DNA of 64,000 nucleotides, from the NCBI RefSeq assembly GCF_001641335.1, contig NZ_LVEM01000004.1, forward strand, positions 872,100-936,099. Direction: 5' to 3'. How positions within the stretch are numbered: position 1 is the stretch's first letter; each line of letters opens with the position of its first letter. Made by a program: the position numbers and the translations under genes. Positions 33,914 to 43,500 of this stretch are shown here, piece by piece. The DNA is from Bradyrhizobium stylosanthis (GTDB taxonomy: Bacteria > Pseudomonadota > Alphaproteobacteria > Rhizobiales > Xanthobacteraceae). The notes beneath the pieces are model-generated. The model did no database searches and was not told the DNA's origin. It worked only from the letters and a program-made list of their open reading frames with translations.

Positions 33914-34540
33914 TCACACGTCGAAGAACACCGTCTCCTCTGCGCCCTGCAAATTGATGGTGAAGGAATACACGGCCTTGCCGCCGCGCTCGCTGCGCGT
34001 GGCAATCAGCGTCTTGCGACGCACCGGTGGCTCGACCAGATTAAGCACGGGATCGGCGGCGTTGGCGGCCTCCTCGTCCGAGAAATAGAGCCGGGTGTTG
34101 AGACCGATATTGATGCCGCGCGCGACGATCCAGACGTTGATATGCGGTGCGCATTTGCGGCCCGCCTTGTCAATGATCGCACCCGGCTTGATGGTCTCGA
34201 AGGTCACGAGGCCGGTGTCGAAATCGGAGCCGCCGCGGCCCCAGCCGCGAAACTCCTGCTCCAGCGCGCCGGCCGAGCGGTCGGCCGGATGGTTGTAGCG
34301 GCCGGCTGCATTGGCCTGCCAGATTTCGAGCAGCACGTCGCGCAGCGGCGAGCCGCTGCCGTCGAGCACCTTGCCTTCCAGCGTGATGCGCTCGCCCTTT
34401 GTGTTCGGCGCCACCAGCACGTTGGAGAAATTCTTCTCGAAGATGTCGAAGCCCGCCATGGCCGGGATCAGGCCGATATGGACGTAGGGGCCCGCGGTCT
34501 GCGAGGCGGTTTCCTTGAGATAGTTGAGCGGCTGCGGCAT
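33914..34540 (-). CDS. pcaG: Protocatechuate 3,4-dioxygenase alpha subunit
   Basis: This 208-residue subunit pairs with PcaH to cleave protocatechuate between the hydroxyl groups, giving 3-carboxy-cis,cis-muconate. Family segments are TASQTAGPYVHIGL, LEGKVLDGSGSPL, LLEIWQANAAGRYNHPAD and APHINVWIVARGI. The alpha subunit lacks the full iron ligand set, as expected. It starts five bases after the pcaH stop, so the two are co-translated. The rest of the beta-ketoadipate pathway is not in the window. Confidence 0.95.
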   Translation of the reverse strand: MPQPLNYLKETASQTAGPYVHIGLIPAMAGFDIFEKNFSNVLVAPNTKGERITLEGKVLDGSGSPLRDVLLEIWQANAAGRYNHPADRSAGALEQEFRGWGRGGSDFDTGLVTFETIKPGAIIDKAGRKCAPHINVWIVARGINIGLNTRLYFSDEEAANAADPVLNLVEPPVRRKTLIATRSERGGKAVYSFTINLQGAEETVFFDV

Positions 34541-34545
34541 GGAAT

Positions 34546-35334
34546 TCAGTTCCCCGCGGTGCGATTTTCAAAATAGGTGGAGCGCTGGCCGCGCAGGACG
34601 ATGTCGAAGCGATAGGCGAGCGAGTCGAACGGCGTCGAGGCGTTGAGATCGAGCGGCGCGACCAGGCGGTCGAGCGCATCCTTGTCCGGAATCGTCGTCA
34701 GGATCGGGCAGACCGGGATCAGCGGATCGCCCTCGAAATACATCTGGGTGATCAGGCGCTGGGCGAAGCCCGAGCCGAACACCGAGAAATGGATGTGGGC
34801 GGGACGCCAGCTGTTGACGAAGTTACGCCAAGGATAAGGACCCGGCTTCACGGTGCGGAAGTAATAATAGCCGGTGTCATCCGTCAGCGCGCGGCCGCAT
34901 CCGCCGAAATTCGGATCGATCGGCGCGAGATACGTGTCCTTCTTGTGCCGGTAGCGGCCGCCGGCATTGGCTTGCCAGAACTCGACCAGCGTGTTCGGCA
35001 CGCCGCGGCCGGTCTCGTCGAGTACACGGCCGTGGACGATGATGCGCTCGCCGACGGGATCGCCGTCCTTGGCGTAGTTGCGGATCAGGTCGTTGTCGAG
35101 CGGCCCGAGATCGTTGTGGCCGAACACCGGCCCCGTAATCTCCGAGACCGAGTTCTCGATCGAGAGCAGCGACTGGCGCGGGGAGCGCAGCACGGAGGAT
35201 TTGTAGCCGGGCGCGTGCGCCGGCGGATGGATGGAGCGGTCGCGCTGGAAGAAGCCGCCGTCGCCGAGCGGCGGCGTAAACGGCTCGGGGCGGTTGAGGC
35301 GGGGATCCCTTAAGGCTGGCGCCTGGGCATTCAT
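34546..35334 (-). CDS. pcaH: Protocatechuate 3,4-dioxygenase beta subunit
   Basis: This 262-residue catalytic subunit binds non-haem Fe(III). The expected ligands are visible: a Tyr in the RYRHKKDTYLAPIDPNFGG region, the Tyr in GPYPW, and the two His in RPAHIHFSVFG. VEFWQANAGGRYRHK and LITQMYFEGDPL are typical. I chose ATG 35334 (MNAQAPALRD), which has GGGAG upstream. A much longer open frame upstream runs antisense to the LysR gene and is not coding. It heads the leftward pcaHG operon. Confidence 0.95.
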   Translation of the reverse strand: MNAQAPALRDPRLNRPEPFTPPLGDGGFFQRDRSIHPPAHAPGYKSSVLRSPRQSLLSIENSVSEITGPVFGHNDLGPLDNDLIRNYAKDGDPVGERIIVHGRVLDETGRGVPNTLVEFWQANAGGRYRHKKDTYLAPIDPNFGGCGRALTDDTGYYYFRTVKPGPYPWRNFVNSWRPAHIHFSVFGSGFAQRLITQMYFEGDPLIPVCPILTTIPDKDALDRLVAPLDLNASTPFDSLAYRFDIVLRGQRSTYFENRTAGN

Positions 35335-35400
35335 CGGCGTTGTTTCTCCCTGGGGGCGCCCGGTCCGGGCGCGCGGCTTGTTCGGGAGATCATGGGCCGG

Positions 35401-35421
35401 TCTATTCTCAAGATAAATAGA
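35401..35421. promoter_or_regulatory. Operator-like palindrome between pcaH and LysR gene
   Basis: TCTATT and AATAGA are perfect six-base arms around nine bases, giving a T-N11-A pattern typical of LysR-type regulators, in the 96-base divergent region. A GGTTAT half-site follows at 35425-35430, similar to one arm of the PcaQ site known from Sinorhizobium. TATAAT at 35427-35432 overlaps the first ATG of the LysR gene. Confidence 0.5.
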
Positions 35422-35430
35422 TCGGTTATA

Positions 35431-36360
35431 ATGAATTGCATGAAGGAAATCGATCATTTGGCCCTCGACGGCCACGCCCTCGAACTGTTCCTGGCCGTGC
35501 TGGAGGAAGGCTCGGTGACGGCGGCGGCCACGCGGCTCGGCCTGACGCAATCCGCGGTCAGCCATGGACTGAACAAGCTGCGGCGGATCGCGGGCGATCC
35601 GCTGTTCGCAAAGTCCGGACGCGGCATCGTCGCCACGGCGCACGCCCAGGCGCTGGCAGCGAAGGCGCGCGCCCTGATCGACGAGATGCGCAGCTTCGCC
35701 GGCGGCGTCAGCTTCGTGCCGGCGCAGGCGCAGCTCTCGCTGACGATCGCCGCCAACGATTTCCAGCGCGACCTGCTGCTGCCGCGCTTCTTCGGCCATG
35801 TCGCCGGACAGGTGAAGGGCCTGAACCTGCGCGTGATCCCTTCGCAATCGCCCTCGCCCGCGATGCTGCGCGAGAACCGCTGCGATCTCATGATCACGCC
35901 GCTGCCACCCGCCGGCGTAGACATCGTGCAGAAGCGCCTCCTCAGCGATCACTACGTCTGCTACTACGATCCGAAGGCGCGCGCGGCGCCTGCCGGCCGC
36001 GGCGCCTATCTGGCGGCACGCCACATCACCGTCGTCTATACCGACAACGAGCGGCTCGACTTCGACCGCCGCCTTGCGGCCAACGGCTTCCATCGCGACA
36101 TCGCCATCTCCGTGCCGAGCTTCTCGGGCGTACCGTCTTTCCTGCGCGGCTCGCAGATGCTGGCAAGCATGCCGAGCCTGCTCGCATCCGGCGTGATGGG
36201 CGGTTTCGCGCAGACGCGCATTCCACTGGCGTCGCGCACGCGGACGCTGGCCGAGCTGCCGATGTTCATGGTCTGGCACCAACGCTTCCAGAAAGACCCG
36301 GCGCATCGCTGGATCAGGAGCCAGCTCGAGATCGTCGCGACGACGGCGGCGGGCGCCTGA
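35431..36360 (+). CDS. LysR-family regulator, probable control of pcaHG
   Basis: This 309-residue transcription factor has an N-terminal winged helix-turn-helix (ALELFLAVLEEGSVTAAATR, then LGLTQSAVSHGLNKLR) and a periplasmic-binding-protein-like effector domain. It is divergent from pcaH, so it probably activates pcaHG in response to protocatechuate or a later intermediate, as PcaQ does. It is not obviously a PcaQ orthologue. Two starts are possible, ATG 35431 and ATG 35440. A TATAAT overlapping the first ATG would favour the second with a very short or absent leader. Confidence 0.85.
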   Translation: MNCMKEIDHLALDGHALELFLAVLEEGSVTAAATRLGLTQSAVSHGLNKLRRIAGDPLFAKSGRGIVATAHAQALAAKARALIDEMRSFAGGVSFVPAQAQLSLTIAANDFQRDLLLPRFFGHVAGQVKGLNLRVIPSQSPSPAMLRENRCDLMITPLPPAGVDIVQKRLLSDHYVCYYDPKARAAPAGRGAYLAARHITVVYTDNERLDFDRRLAANGFHRDIAISVPSFSGVPSFLRGSQMLASMPSLLASGVMGGFAQTRIPLASRTRTLAELPMFMVWHQRFQKDPAHRWIRSQLEIVATTAAGA

Positions 36361-36440
36361 ACCCCTGCCTATGCCGCGCGGAAACCTGCCCTTCGTGAAA
36401 CCCACTGGTTGCGCGGCGGCGGCCACGCTAGAATTCGGCC

Positions 36441-37745
36441 ATGACAGTGACCGATATTGCGAGCCGGACCTACAATCACAGCTGGCGGCTGGATCCCATC
36501 ATCCGCAGCCTGCTGGATACCGACTTCTACAAGCTATTGATGTTGCAGATGATTCGGGAGGATTACCCGGGTCAGAAGGTGACCTTCTCGGTCATCAACC
36601 GCTCGCGCCATGTGCGGCTCGCCGAGATCATCGACGAGGGCGAGCTGCGCGCCCAGCTCGACCATGCCCGCACCATCCGCTTCAGCAAGAAAGAGCTGAT
36701 CTGGCTCGCCGGTAACACGTTCTACGGCAAGACCCACATGTTCTCGGCGGACTTCATCCGCTGGCTCTCCGAATTCCGCCTTCCCGAATACGAGCTGCGC
36801 AAGGTCGAAGGCCAGTACGAGCTGCACTTCCACGGACCGTGGACCCACACTTCGATGTGGGAGATCCCGGCACTCGCGATCCTCAACGAGCTGCGCTCGC
36901 GCGCGGCGATGAAAGGCCGCGGCCGCTTCGAGCTCGACGTGCTCTACGCCCGCGCCAAGGCCAAGCTGTGGACCAAGGTCGAGCGGCTGCGCAAGCTGGA
37001 GAATTTGCGGCTCTCCGATTTCGGCACCCGCCGCCGCCACGGCTTCCTCTGGCAGCGCTGGTGCGTCGAGGCGGTAAAGGAAGGCCTGGGCCCGTCCTTC
37101 ATCGGCACCTCGAACGTGCTGCTCGCGATGGACAACGATCTCGAAGCCATCGGCACCAACGCGCACGAGCTGCCGATGGTCGCGGCTGCGCTCGCCAAGG
37201 ACGACGAGGAATTGCGCTGGGCGCCCTATCGCATTCTCGACCAGTGGCGCCAGACCTACGGCGGCAACCTGCTGATCGCATTGCCCGATGCTTTCGGCAC
37301 CAAGGCCTTCCTGCGCGATGCGCCGGACTGGGTCGCCGACTGGACCGGCTTCCGTCCCGACAGCGCGCCGCCGATCCAGGCCGGCGAGGAGATCGTCGCA
37401 TGGTGGGAGAAGAAGGGCCGCAATCCCAGGGACAAGCTGCTGGTCTTCTCCGACGCGATGGATGTCGGATCGATCGAGGAGACCTACCATCATTTCAGCG
37501 GCCGGGTGCGGCTCTCGTTCGGCTGGGGCACCAACCTGACCAACGATTTCGTCGGCTGCACGCCGGACGGCTCGTTCAATCTCGATCCAATCTCGCTGGT
37601 CTGCAAAGTGTCCTCGGTTGACGGCCACCCCGCGGTCAAGCTCTCCGACAATCCGGAGAAGGCGACCGGCCTGCCCTCGGAGATCGAGCGTTATCTGCGC
37701 GTGTTCGGCGATGCCGGCCGCGTGCGCAAGCCGGTGCTCGTCTAG
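36441..37745 (+). CDS. pncB: Nicotinate phosphoribosyltransferase
   Basis: This 434-residue enzyme makes nicotinate mononucleotide from nicotinate and PRPP in the NAD salvage pathway. Family segments are SLLDTDFYKLLMLQMI near the start, NRSRHVRLAEI, YELHFHGPWTHTSMWEIP, LSDFGTRRRHGF, FIGTSNVLLA and VFSDAMDVGSIEETY. The length is normal for the family. It appears to be transcribed alone, with a 24-base palindrome shortly after the stop. Confidence 0.96.
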   Translation: MTVTDIASRTYNHSWRLDPIIRSLLDTDFYKLLMLQMIREDYPGQKVTFSVINRSRHVRLAEIIDEGELRAQLDHARTIRFSKKELIWLAGNTFYGKTHMFSADFIRWLSEFRLPEYELRKVEGQYELHFHGPWTHTSMWEIPALAILNELRSRAAMKGRGRFELDVLYARAKAKLWTKVERLRKLENLRLSDFGTRRRHGFLWQRWCVEAVKEGLGPSFIGTSNVLLAMDNDLEAIGTNAHELPMVAAALAKDDEELRWAPYRILDQWRQTYGGNLLIALPDAFGTKAFLRDAPDWVADWTGFRPDSAPPIQAGEEIVAWWEKKGRNPRDKLLVFSDAMDVGSIEETYHHFSGRVRLSFGWGTNLTNDFVGCTPDGSFNLDPISLVCKVSSVDGHPAVKLSDNPEKATGLPSEIERYLRVFGDAGRVRKPVLV

Positions 37746-37783
37746 CAATCCTCTCGATCGGGTAAATCGCACACGACGAATCC

Positions 37784-37807
37784 GCGGCATCGGCGCGCCG
37801 ATGCCGC
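37784..37807. terminator. 24-base perfect palindrome after pncB
   Basis: GCGGCATCGG and CCGATGCCGC flank a self-complementary CGCG, 39 bases after the pncB stop. It can fold into a very stable stem. There is no T-run, so termination would need Rho or another factor. Confidence 0.45.
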
Positions 37808-37982
37808 GCCAGTTCCGCTTCGTCAGTATTTGAAGCGATCTGCGACCATCCACTTCACGACGCCTTCACCCTGCGAGGCGGTCCCCCGCATTTTTCAGGT
37901 CGAGTTAAGCAACCTTCCGCTCTACTTGGCGTTGCAGGCGCAACGCTCCGCTGGGGTCGTTGATCGATTTGGGGAACGCAGA

Positions 37983-39296
37983 GTGTTTCGCAAAACACCG
38001 TCGTCGATGAAGGGACGCAGCTTCCTTCACGTCATCAAGCTCGTGTCGCCTTTCGTGATGGTCGTGGTGCTCCAGGCGACGATTGCGGGATTCAGCCTCG
38101 AGGTGATGTCATCGGTCCGCGCCTATGTCGCGGGCGAAGCGCTGTGGTCGCGCTCGCAGAAGAACGCCGTCTATTTCCTCAATCTCTATCTGCATTCGGG
38201 CGAGCCGAGCCAGTTCGCGCACTATCAGACCTCGCTCGCCGTTCCCATCGGGGACGAGTTCGCCCGCTGGGCGCTCGAGCGCGATCCGGTCGACGTCGAG
38301 GCAGCCCGCGTCGGCTTCCTGCAAGGCGGCAACCACCCCGATGACGTCCCGGGATTGATCTGGCTGTTTCGCTATTTCAGCGGCGTCAGCTTCCTGCAGG
38401 AAGCGATCCGCGAATGGGCCGCCACCGATCCCATGCTGCTGGAGCTGAGCGTGTTCGGCGAGGTCATCCGGTCCGAGCTGGCAAACGGCCCCATTCAGGA
38501 CATCGGGCGCCTGCAGCATTTGTCGTCGCGGCTCTCGGAGCTCAACGCTCAATTCACGGTGCACGCCAAGCGCTTCTCCACCGTGCTTGGCGAGGGCTCG
38601 CGCGCCATCAAGGTGACGCTCACCTGCATCAACATCGCCACGGCCGTGACGTTGATCCTGCTCCTGATCTGGCACACAAGGCGATTGGTTCTGCAGCGGC
38701 AGGCGTTCGAAGACGCCCTGCATGCCGAGAAGGAGCGCCTCGCCTGGCAGGCATCGCACGACTGGCTGACGGGGCTTGCCAACCGCCGCGCCTTCGAGGC
38801 GCGCCTGCAGGCCGAGCTGGACAATGTCGCGGCGGGTCCGCTGGGACTGATCCTGCTCGACCTCGACCAGTTCAAGAACGTCAACGACAGCTGCGGTCAT
38901 CTCGCCGGCGACCGCCTGCTCTGCCAGGTCTCGCGCCTGCTGCAGCAGGACCGGCGGCCGCATGATCTGGTGGCCCGGCTCGGCGGCGACGAATTCGGCC
39001 TGATCCTGCCGCAGTGCTCGCCGTCGAACGCCGTCGACGTCGCCGAACGGCTGCGGCGGGCGTTCGAGCTGTTCAACTTCGTCTGGGACGATCGCTGCTT
39101 CGCGGTGACCGCCAGCATCGGCGTCACCTGCATCGCCGACCGCGGCACCTCGCTCGAGGACGCGATGCGGCGCGCGGACGCCGCCTGCTATCGCGCCAAG
39201 GAGAAGGGACGCAACCGCGTTCAGGTCGACAACATGCGGCCCGACGTCATCGTCGTCGCCGCGCGGCCGCGCGAAGCCATCGCGGCGCAAGGCTGA
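37983..39296 (+). CDS. Diguanylate cyclase (GGDEF) with periplasmic helical sensor
   Basis: This 437-residue inner-membrane protein should make cyclic-di-GMP. A membrane segment near 19-40 and another near 217-238 bracket a helical periplasmic sensor of unknown ligand. The GGDEF domain has DWLTGLANRRAFE, LDLDQFKNVNDSCGH, RLGGDEFGLIL with an intact active site, and the inhibitory-site RxxD (RPHD) five residues before it. I chose GTG 37983 because GGGGAA lies six bases upstream. ATG 38007 has no ribosome site. Confidence 0.87.
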   Translation: MFRKTPSSMKGRSFLHVIKLVSPFVMVVVLQATIAGFSLEVMSSVRAYVAGEALWSRSQKNAVYFLNLYLHSGEPSQFAHYQTSLAVPIGDEFARWALERDPVDVEAARVGFLQGGNHPDDVPGLIWLFRYFSGVSFLQEAIREWAATDPMLLELSVFGEVIRSELANGPIQDIGRLQHLSSRLSELNAQFTVHAKRFSTVLGEGSRAIKVTLTCINIATAVTLILLLIWHTRRLVLQRQAFEDALHAEKERLAWQASHDWLTGLANRRAFEARLQAELDNVAAGPLGLILLDLDQFKNVNDSCGHLAGDRLLCQVSRLLQQDRRPHDLVARLGGDEFGLILPQCSPSNAVDVAERLRRAFELFNFVWDDRCFAVTASIGVTCIADRGTSLEDAMRRADAACYRAKEKGRNRVQVDNMRPDVIVVAARPREAIAAQG

Positions 39297-39302
39297 TCGC
39301 CC

Positions 39303-39938
39303 TCACCTCGCCGGCTGAATTCCGAGGCCGGCAAGATGCACGTCGATGAATTGCTCGACCTGCTGGCGCAGCATCTGGGGCGGCACGGCCACCATGCGCT
39401 CTTCGAGGCCGAGCGAGATGATGCCGTGCACCGCGGAGAACAGGGTGCGCGACAGCAGCGCGACCTTCACGTCGTCCGCAGCCGGTAGCACCCGCTCCAG
39501 GGGCGCGTGCATCAGCGCGAAGGCGTCCATCACCATCTGAAGGATGTCATCCGGATAGGGGCGATCGTCCTCCATCCGGTGCTCGAACAGCGAGCGCAGC
39601 AGATTGGCGTGCTCCGCAAAGAATTCGAGATAGGTCTCGGCAAGCCCATAGAGCTGACGAATGGGATCCTCCGCCGGCACCCCGCGCAGCCGGACCGTGA
39701 GCGCCTGAACGGTCTCCCGGTTAACGGTCAGGATGACCCCGTCGAAGTCGCCGAACTCGTTATAGACGCTGCCGACCGAGCATCCGGCGGCCACGGCAAC
39801 ATCCCGAACCTTGAGCGATCTCAAGCCCTTAGTAGCGATAATGCCGCGCGCGATCTCCAGGATCTGGAACCGGCGCCGATTTTTTTTCTGGTCCCGCGGC
39901 GATTCTTCTTGAACATTGTTCATTTTCAGGCTACTCAT
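39303..39938 (-). CDS. TetR-family repressor
   Basis: This 211-residue DNA-binding protein has an N-terminal TetR helix-turn-helix (ILEIARGIIATKGLRSLKVR, then VAVAAGCSVGSVYNEFGDFDG) and a helical effector domain. Two start codons are possible, ATG 39938 and ATG 39923. Two identical operator-like palindromes overlap and flank them, which points to autorepression. The divergent small gene at 39975 is a likely second target. The far C-terminal helical region resembles the TetR C-terminal dimer domain. The ligand is unknown. Confidence 0.88.
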   Translation of the reverse strand: MSSLKMNNVQEESPRDQKKNRRRFQILEIARGIIATKGLRSLKVRDVAVAAGCSVGSVYNEFGDFDGVILTVNRETVQALTVRLRGVPAEDPIRQLYGLAETYLEFFAEHANLLRSLFEHRMEDDRPYPDDILQMVMDAFALMHAPLERVLPAADDVKVALLSRTLFSAVHGIISLGLEERMVAVPPQMLRQQVEQFIDVHLAGLGIQPAR

Positions 39939-39952
39939 GTGAACATTGTTCA
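39910..39952. promoter_or_regulatory. Twin TetR operators, two identical 13-base palindromes
   Basis: TGAACA-T-TGTTCA occurs at 39910-39922 and again at 39940-39952, exactly 30 bases apart (about three helical turns). One copy directly follows the inner start codon of the TetR gene and the other lies just before the outer one. Two identical 13-mers this close are very unlikely by chance. They probably bind the adjacent repressor. Confidence 0.75.
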
Positions 39953-39974
39953 ATTTAACCTGGAGACCTGCAAA

Positions 39975-40241
39975 ATGCAAACCCTCGCTGTTGATATCGC
40001 TTCGACCTTCATCGATGACGCCGCGGCTCTCGTGACCGGCCTCGGCCGGGCCCTGCTCAGGTTCGCGATGGCCCCGATCGACCGTATCGCCAATGCCTGC
40101 GACATTGCCGGCGTGCTCACCGAACGCCGCGCGACCTTCCGGATGTGGCGGGCAAATCGCGCCCGTGCGCGCCGCGATGGCCGCAGGTTCAGCCTGCTCG
40201 GCCGCCTCTCGCCCTTTCGCCACCTCGCCCATCTCACCTGA
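39975..40241 (+). CDS. Small protein divergent from the TetR gene
   Basis: This 88-residue protein starts MQTLAVDIASTFIDDAA. It has an amphipathic middle (LGRALLRFAMAPIDRIANAC) and a very basic end (WRANRARARRDGRRF). GGAG lies nine bases upstream of the ATG. It starts 23 bases after the outer TetR palindrome, so it is probably repressed by it. No family was recognised. A membrane-surface or nucleic-acid-binding peptide is possible. Confidence 0.5.
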   Translation: MQTLAVDIASTFIDDAAALVTGLGRALLRFAMAPIDRIANACDIAGVLTERRATFRMWRANRARARRDGRRFSLLGRLSPFRHLAHLT

Positions 40242-40591
40242 GATAAGCGAAGCGGCTCGAATGCACGACAAGGGTGCAATGAAGGACTTACCATGTCCCG
40301 ACATTCGCAGCCGATGCCGCAGGCCTTACCGATGCGGTTCAGTTTTTGCTCACGGCCCGTCGCATATCCGGGTCGGCCCGGCCCTTCCGGCCAAAGCTGA
40401 CCTGGCCGCAACGGGAAATTTGCGAACCTAACCAGACCGTTCGGAGACCAACAGGATCAGAGGGACCAGGGGGACAGAGCAGACCGACGACCATCGTCAC
40501 TCTGCAATCGTTCGTCCCATGCCCTTCCGGTCGTGACGCTTTCACCGCCACCGAAACAATCTCAGGCTGCCTTTCCAAGACAGGACTTGTC
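40242..40591. other. Gap of about 350 bases upstream of aas
   Basis: No convincing gene is present. An open frame continuous with aas extends upstream to 40346, but its translation is low-complexity and lacks family similarity, so it is treated as leader. No hairpin or promoter could be assigned. Confidence 0.4.
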
Positions 40592-43500
40592 ATGATCAGG
40601 GAATTGATGTCGTCACGCCGCTTTGCGCCGCTGTTCTGGGCGCAATTCTTCTCGGCGCTCAATGACAACGTGCTCAAGAACGCACTCGTCATCATCCTGC
40701 TTTACAGCGCCGTAACCGGCCACGGCGATGCGCTGGTAACGGTCGCAGGCGCCGTCTTCATCTTCCCCTACTTCATCCTGTCCGGGCTCGGCGGACAGCT
40801 CGCCGACAAATATGTCAAATCCGTCGTCGCACGGCGGCTGAAATTCGCCGAGATCTTTGCCGCGGGCTTTGCCGCCGCCGGTTTCTTCCTGCATTCGGTG
40901 CCGCTGCTGTTTGCAGCGCTCGCGCTGTTCGGCACCATCGCTGCGCTGTTCGGCCCGGTGAAATACGCCATGCTGCCCGACCAGCTCGAGCTCGGCGAGC
41001 TCGCGACCGGCAACGCGCTGGTCGAAGGCGCGACCTTCATGGCGATCCTGCTCGGCACCGTCGCCGGCGGCCAGTTCGTCGCAGGCTCCGCGCATATGGG
41101 CTGGGTTGCATCGGCCGTGGTCGTGCTGGCGCTGCTGTCATGGGCCTTCGCCTCCCGCATTCCCGCGACCACACCGTCCGCGCCTGATCTTCCCGTCAAC
41201 GCCAATCCTTGGACCTCGACGGTCGGCCTGCTGAAGACACTGCATGCCGACCACCGGCTGTGGGACGGCACCGTGATCGTCTCCTGGTTCTGGCTGGTCG
41301 GCGCCATCGTGCTGTCGCTGCTGCCGGCGCTGATCAAGGAGGTGGTCGGCGGCACCGAGGGCGTGGTGACGCTGTGTCTTGCGGTGTTCGCGATCGGCAT
41401 CGCCATTGGCTCGCTGTTCGCCGCCAGCCTGAGCCATGTTCGTCCGAACCTCGCGCTGGTGCCGATCGGCGCCATCATCATGGGGTTCTCCGGCCTCGAT
41501 CTCGCCTGGGCCATCGGTGTGACCACCAAGGGCCAGGACATCGCCGCGATCGATTTCGCGACCTCGTTCTCCGGGCTGCGCATGCTGGCCGACTTCGTCG
41601 CCTTCGCATTCGGCGGCGGCCTGTTCGTCGTCCCGTCCTTTGCTGCCGTCCAGGCCTGGTCGGCTCCGAACGAGCGTGCCCGCATCATCGCCGCCGGCAA
41701 CGTGCTGCAGGCCGGCTTCATGGTGGCCGGCTCGCTGTTCGTCGCGCTGCTGCAGGCTGGCGGATTGCACGTCGGCTGGATCTTCTTCGGCCTCGGCGTC
41801 GCCAGCTTCGGCGCAGTCTGGTTCGTGCTGACCAAATGGGGCAAGGAAGGCGTGCGCGATGCCGGCGGCCTCTTGTTCCGCGCGCTGTTCCGCACCGAGG
41901 TTCGTGGCCTCGAGAACCTGCCGCCTCCGGGCACCCGCATGCTGATCGCGCCCAACCATGTCAGCCTGATCGACGGCCCACTGCTGCACGCCGTGCTGCC
42001 GATCGATGCGAGCTTCGCGGTCGATACCGGCATCGCCAAGGCCTGGTGGGCCAAGCCGTTCCTGCGCGTGGTGAAGCACTACACCATGGACCCGACCAAG
42101 CCGCTGGCCGCGCGCGACCTGATCAAGCTCGTTGCCGCGGGCGAGCCCGTCGTCATCTTCCCGGAAGGCCGTATCACCGTGTCCGGCTCGCTGATGAAGG
42201 TCTATGACGGCACCGCGATGATCGCGGACAAGGCGGACGCCGTGGTCGTGCCGGTGCGCATCGAAGGCGCGCAGCGCTCGCATCTCAGCTATCTCAACTC
42301 TAGCCAGATCAAGCGCTCGTGGTTCCCGCGCGTGACGGTGACGATCCTGCCGCCGGTCAAGCTGCCGGTCGATGCCGCGCTGAAGGGCAAGGCTCGCCGC
42401 AATGCGGCCGGCGCCGCGCTCCAGGACGTGATGATCGATGCGATGGTCAAGAACGCCATGCTCGACCACACCCTGTTCGAGGCGCTCGGGCACGCCTATC
42501 GCGACCGCGACACCGGCAAGGTGATCATCGAGGACGCACTCGGTACCAAGCTGACCTATCGCAAGCTGATCCTCGGCGCTCAGGTGTTGAGCCGCAAGTT
42601 GGAGGCCGGCACCGCCGTCGGCGAGAATGTCGGCGTACTGCTGCCGAACTCCGCAGGCGTTGCCGTGGTCTTCATGGCGCTGCAAAGCATCGGCCGCGTT
42701 CCGGCGATGCTCAACTTCTCCGCGGGTCCGGTCAACGTCCTCGCCGCCATGAAGGCCGCGCAGGTCAAGACCGTACTGACCTCGAAAGCCTTCATCGAGA
42801 AGGGCAAGCTCGACAAGCTGATGGCCGCGATCTCCGCCGAGGCGCGCGTCGTTTACCTCGAGGATGTCCGCGCCTCGATCGGCACCGGCGACAAGATCAA
42901 GGGCCTGCTCGCCGGCACCGCGCCGCGCGTCGCCCGCCAGGCCAACGATCCCGCCGTCGTGCTGTTCACGTCGGGCTCGGAAGGCACGCCGAAGGGCGTG
43001 GTGCTGTCCCATCGCAACATCCTCGCCAACGCCGCGCAGGCGCTGGCGCGGGTCGATGCCAACGCCAACGACAAGGTGTTCAACGTGCTGCCGGTGTTCC
43101 ACTCGTTCGGCCTGACGGGCGGAATGATGATGCCGATGCTCGCGGGCATTCCGATCTACATGTATCCGTCGCCGCTGCACTACCGGATCGTGCCGGAGCT
43201 GATCTACCAGACCGGCGCAACCATCCTGTTCGGCACCGACACGTTCCTCACCGGCTACGCCCGCTCGGCGCACGCCTACGACTTCCGCACCCTGCGCCTC
43301 GTGATCGCAGGCGCCGAGGCGGTCAAGGATCGCACGCGCCAGGTCTTCATGGAGCGTTATGGCATCCGTATCCTCGAAGGCTATGGCGTTACCGAGACGG
43401 CGCCGGTGCTGGCGATGAACACGCCGATGGCCAACCGCCCCGGCACCGTCGGCCGCCTGTCGCCGCTGATGGAAAGCCGCCTCGACCCGGTCCCCGGCAT

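Noticed and set aside
35335..36426. Upstream extension of pcaH to a 626-codon frame
   Set aside because: The extra part is antisense to the LysR gene and has shadow composition. ATG 35334 has a ribosome site and gives the normal length.
40346..40591. N-terminal extension of aas by 82 codons
   Set aside because: The added residues lack family similarity. The LplT-like domain begins at the ATG at 40592.
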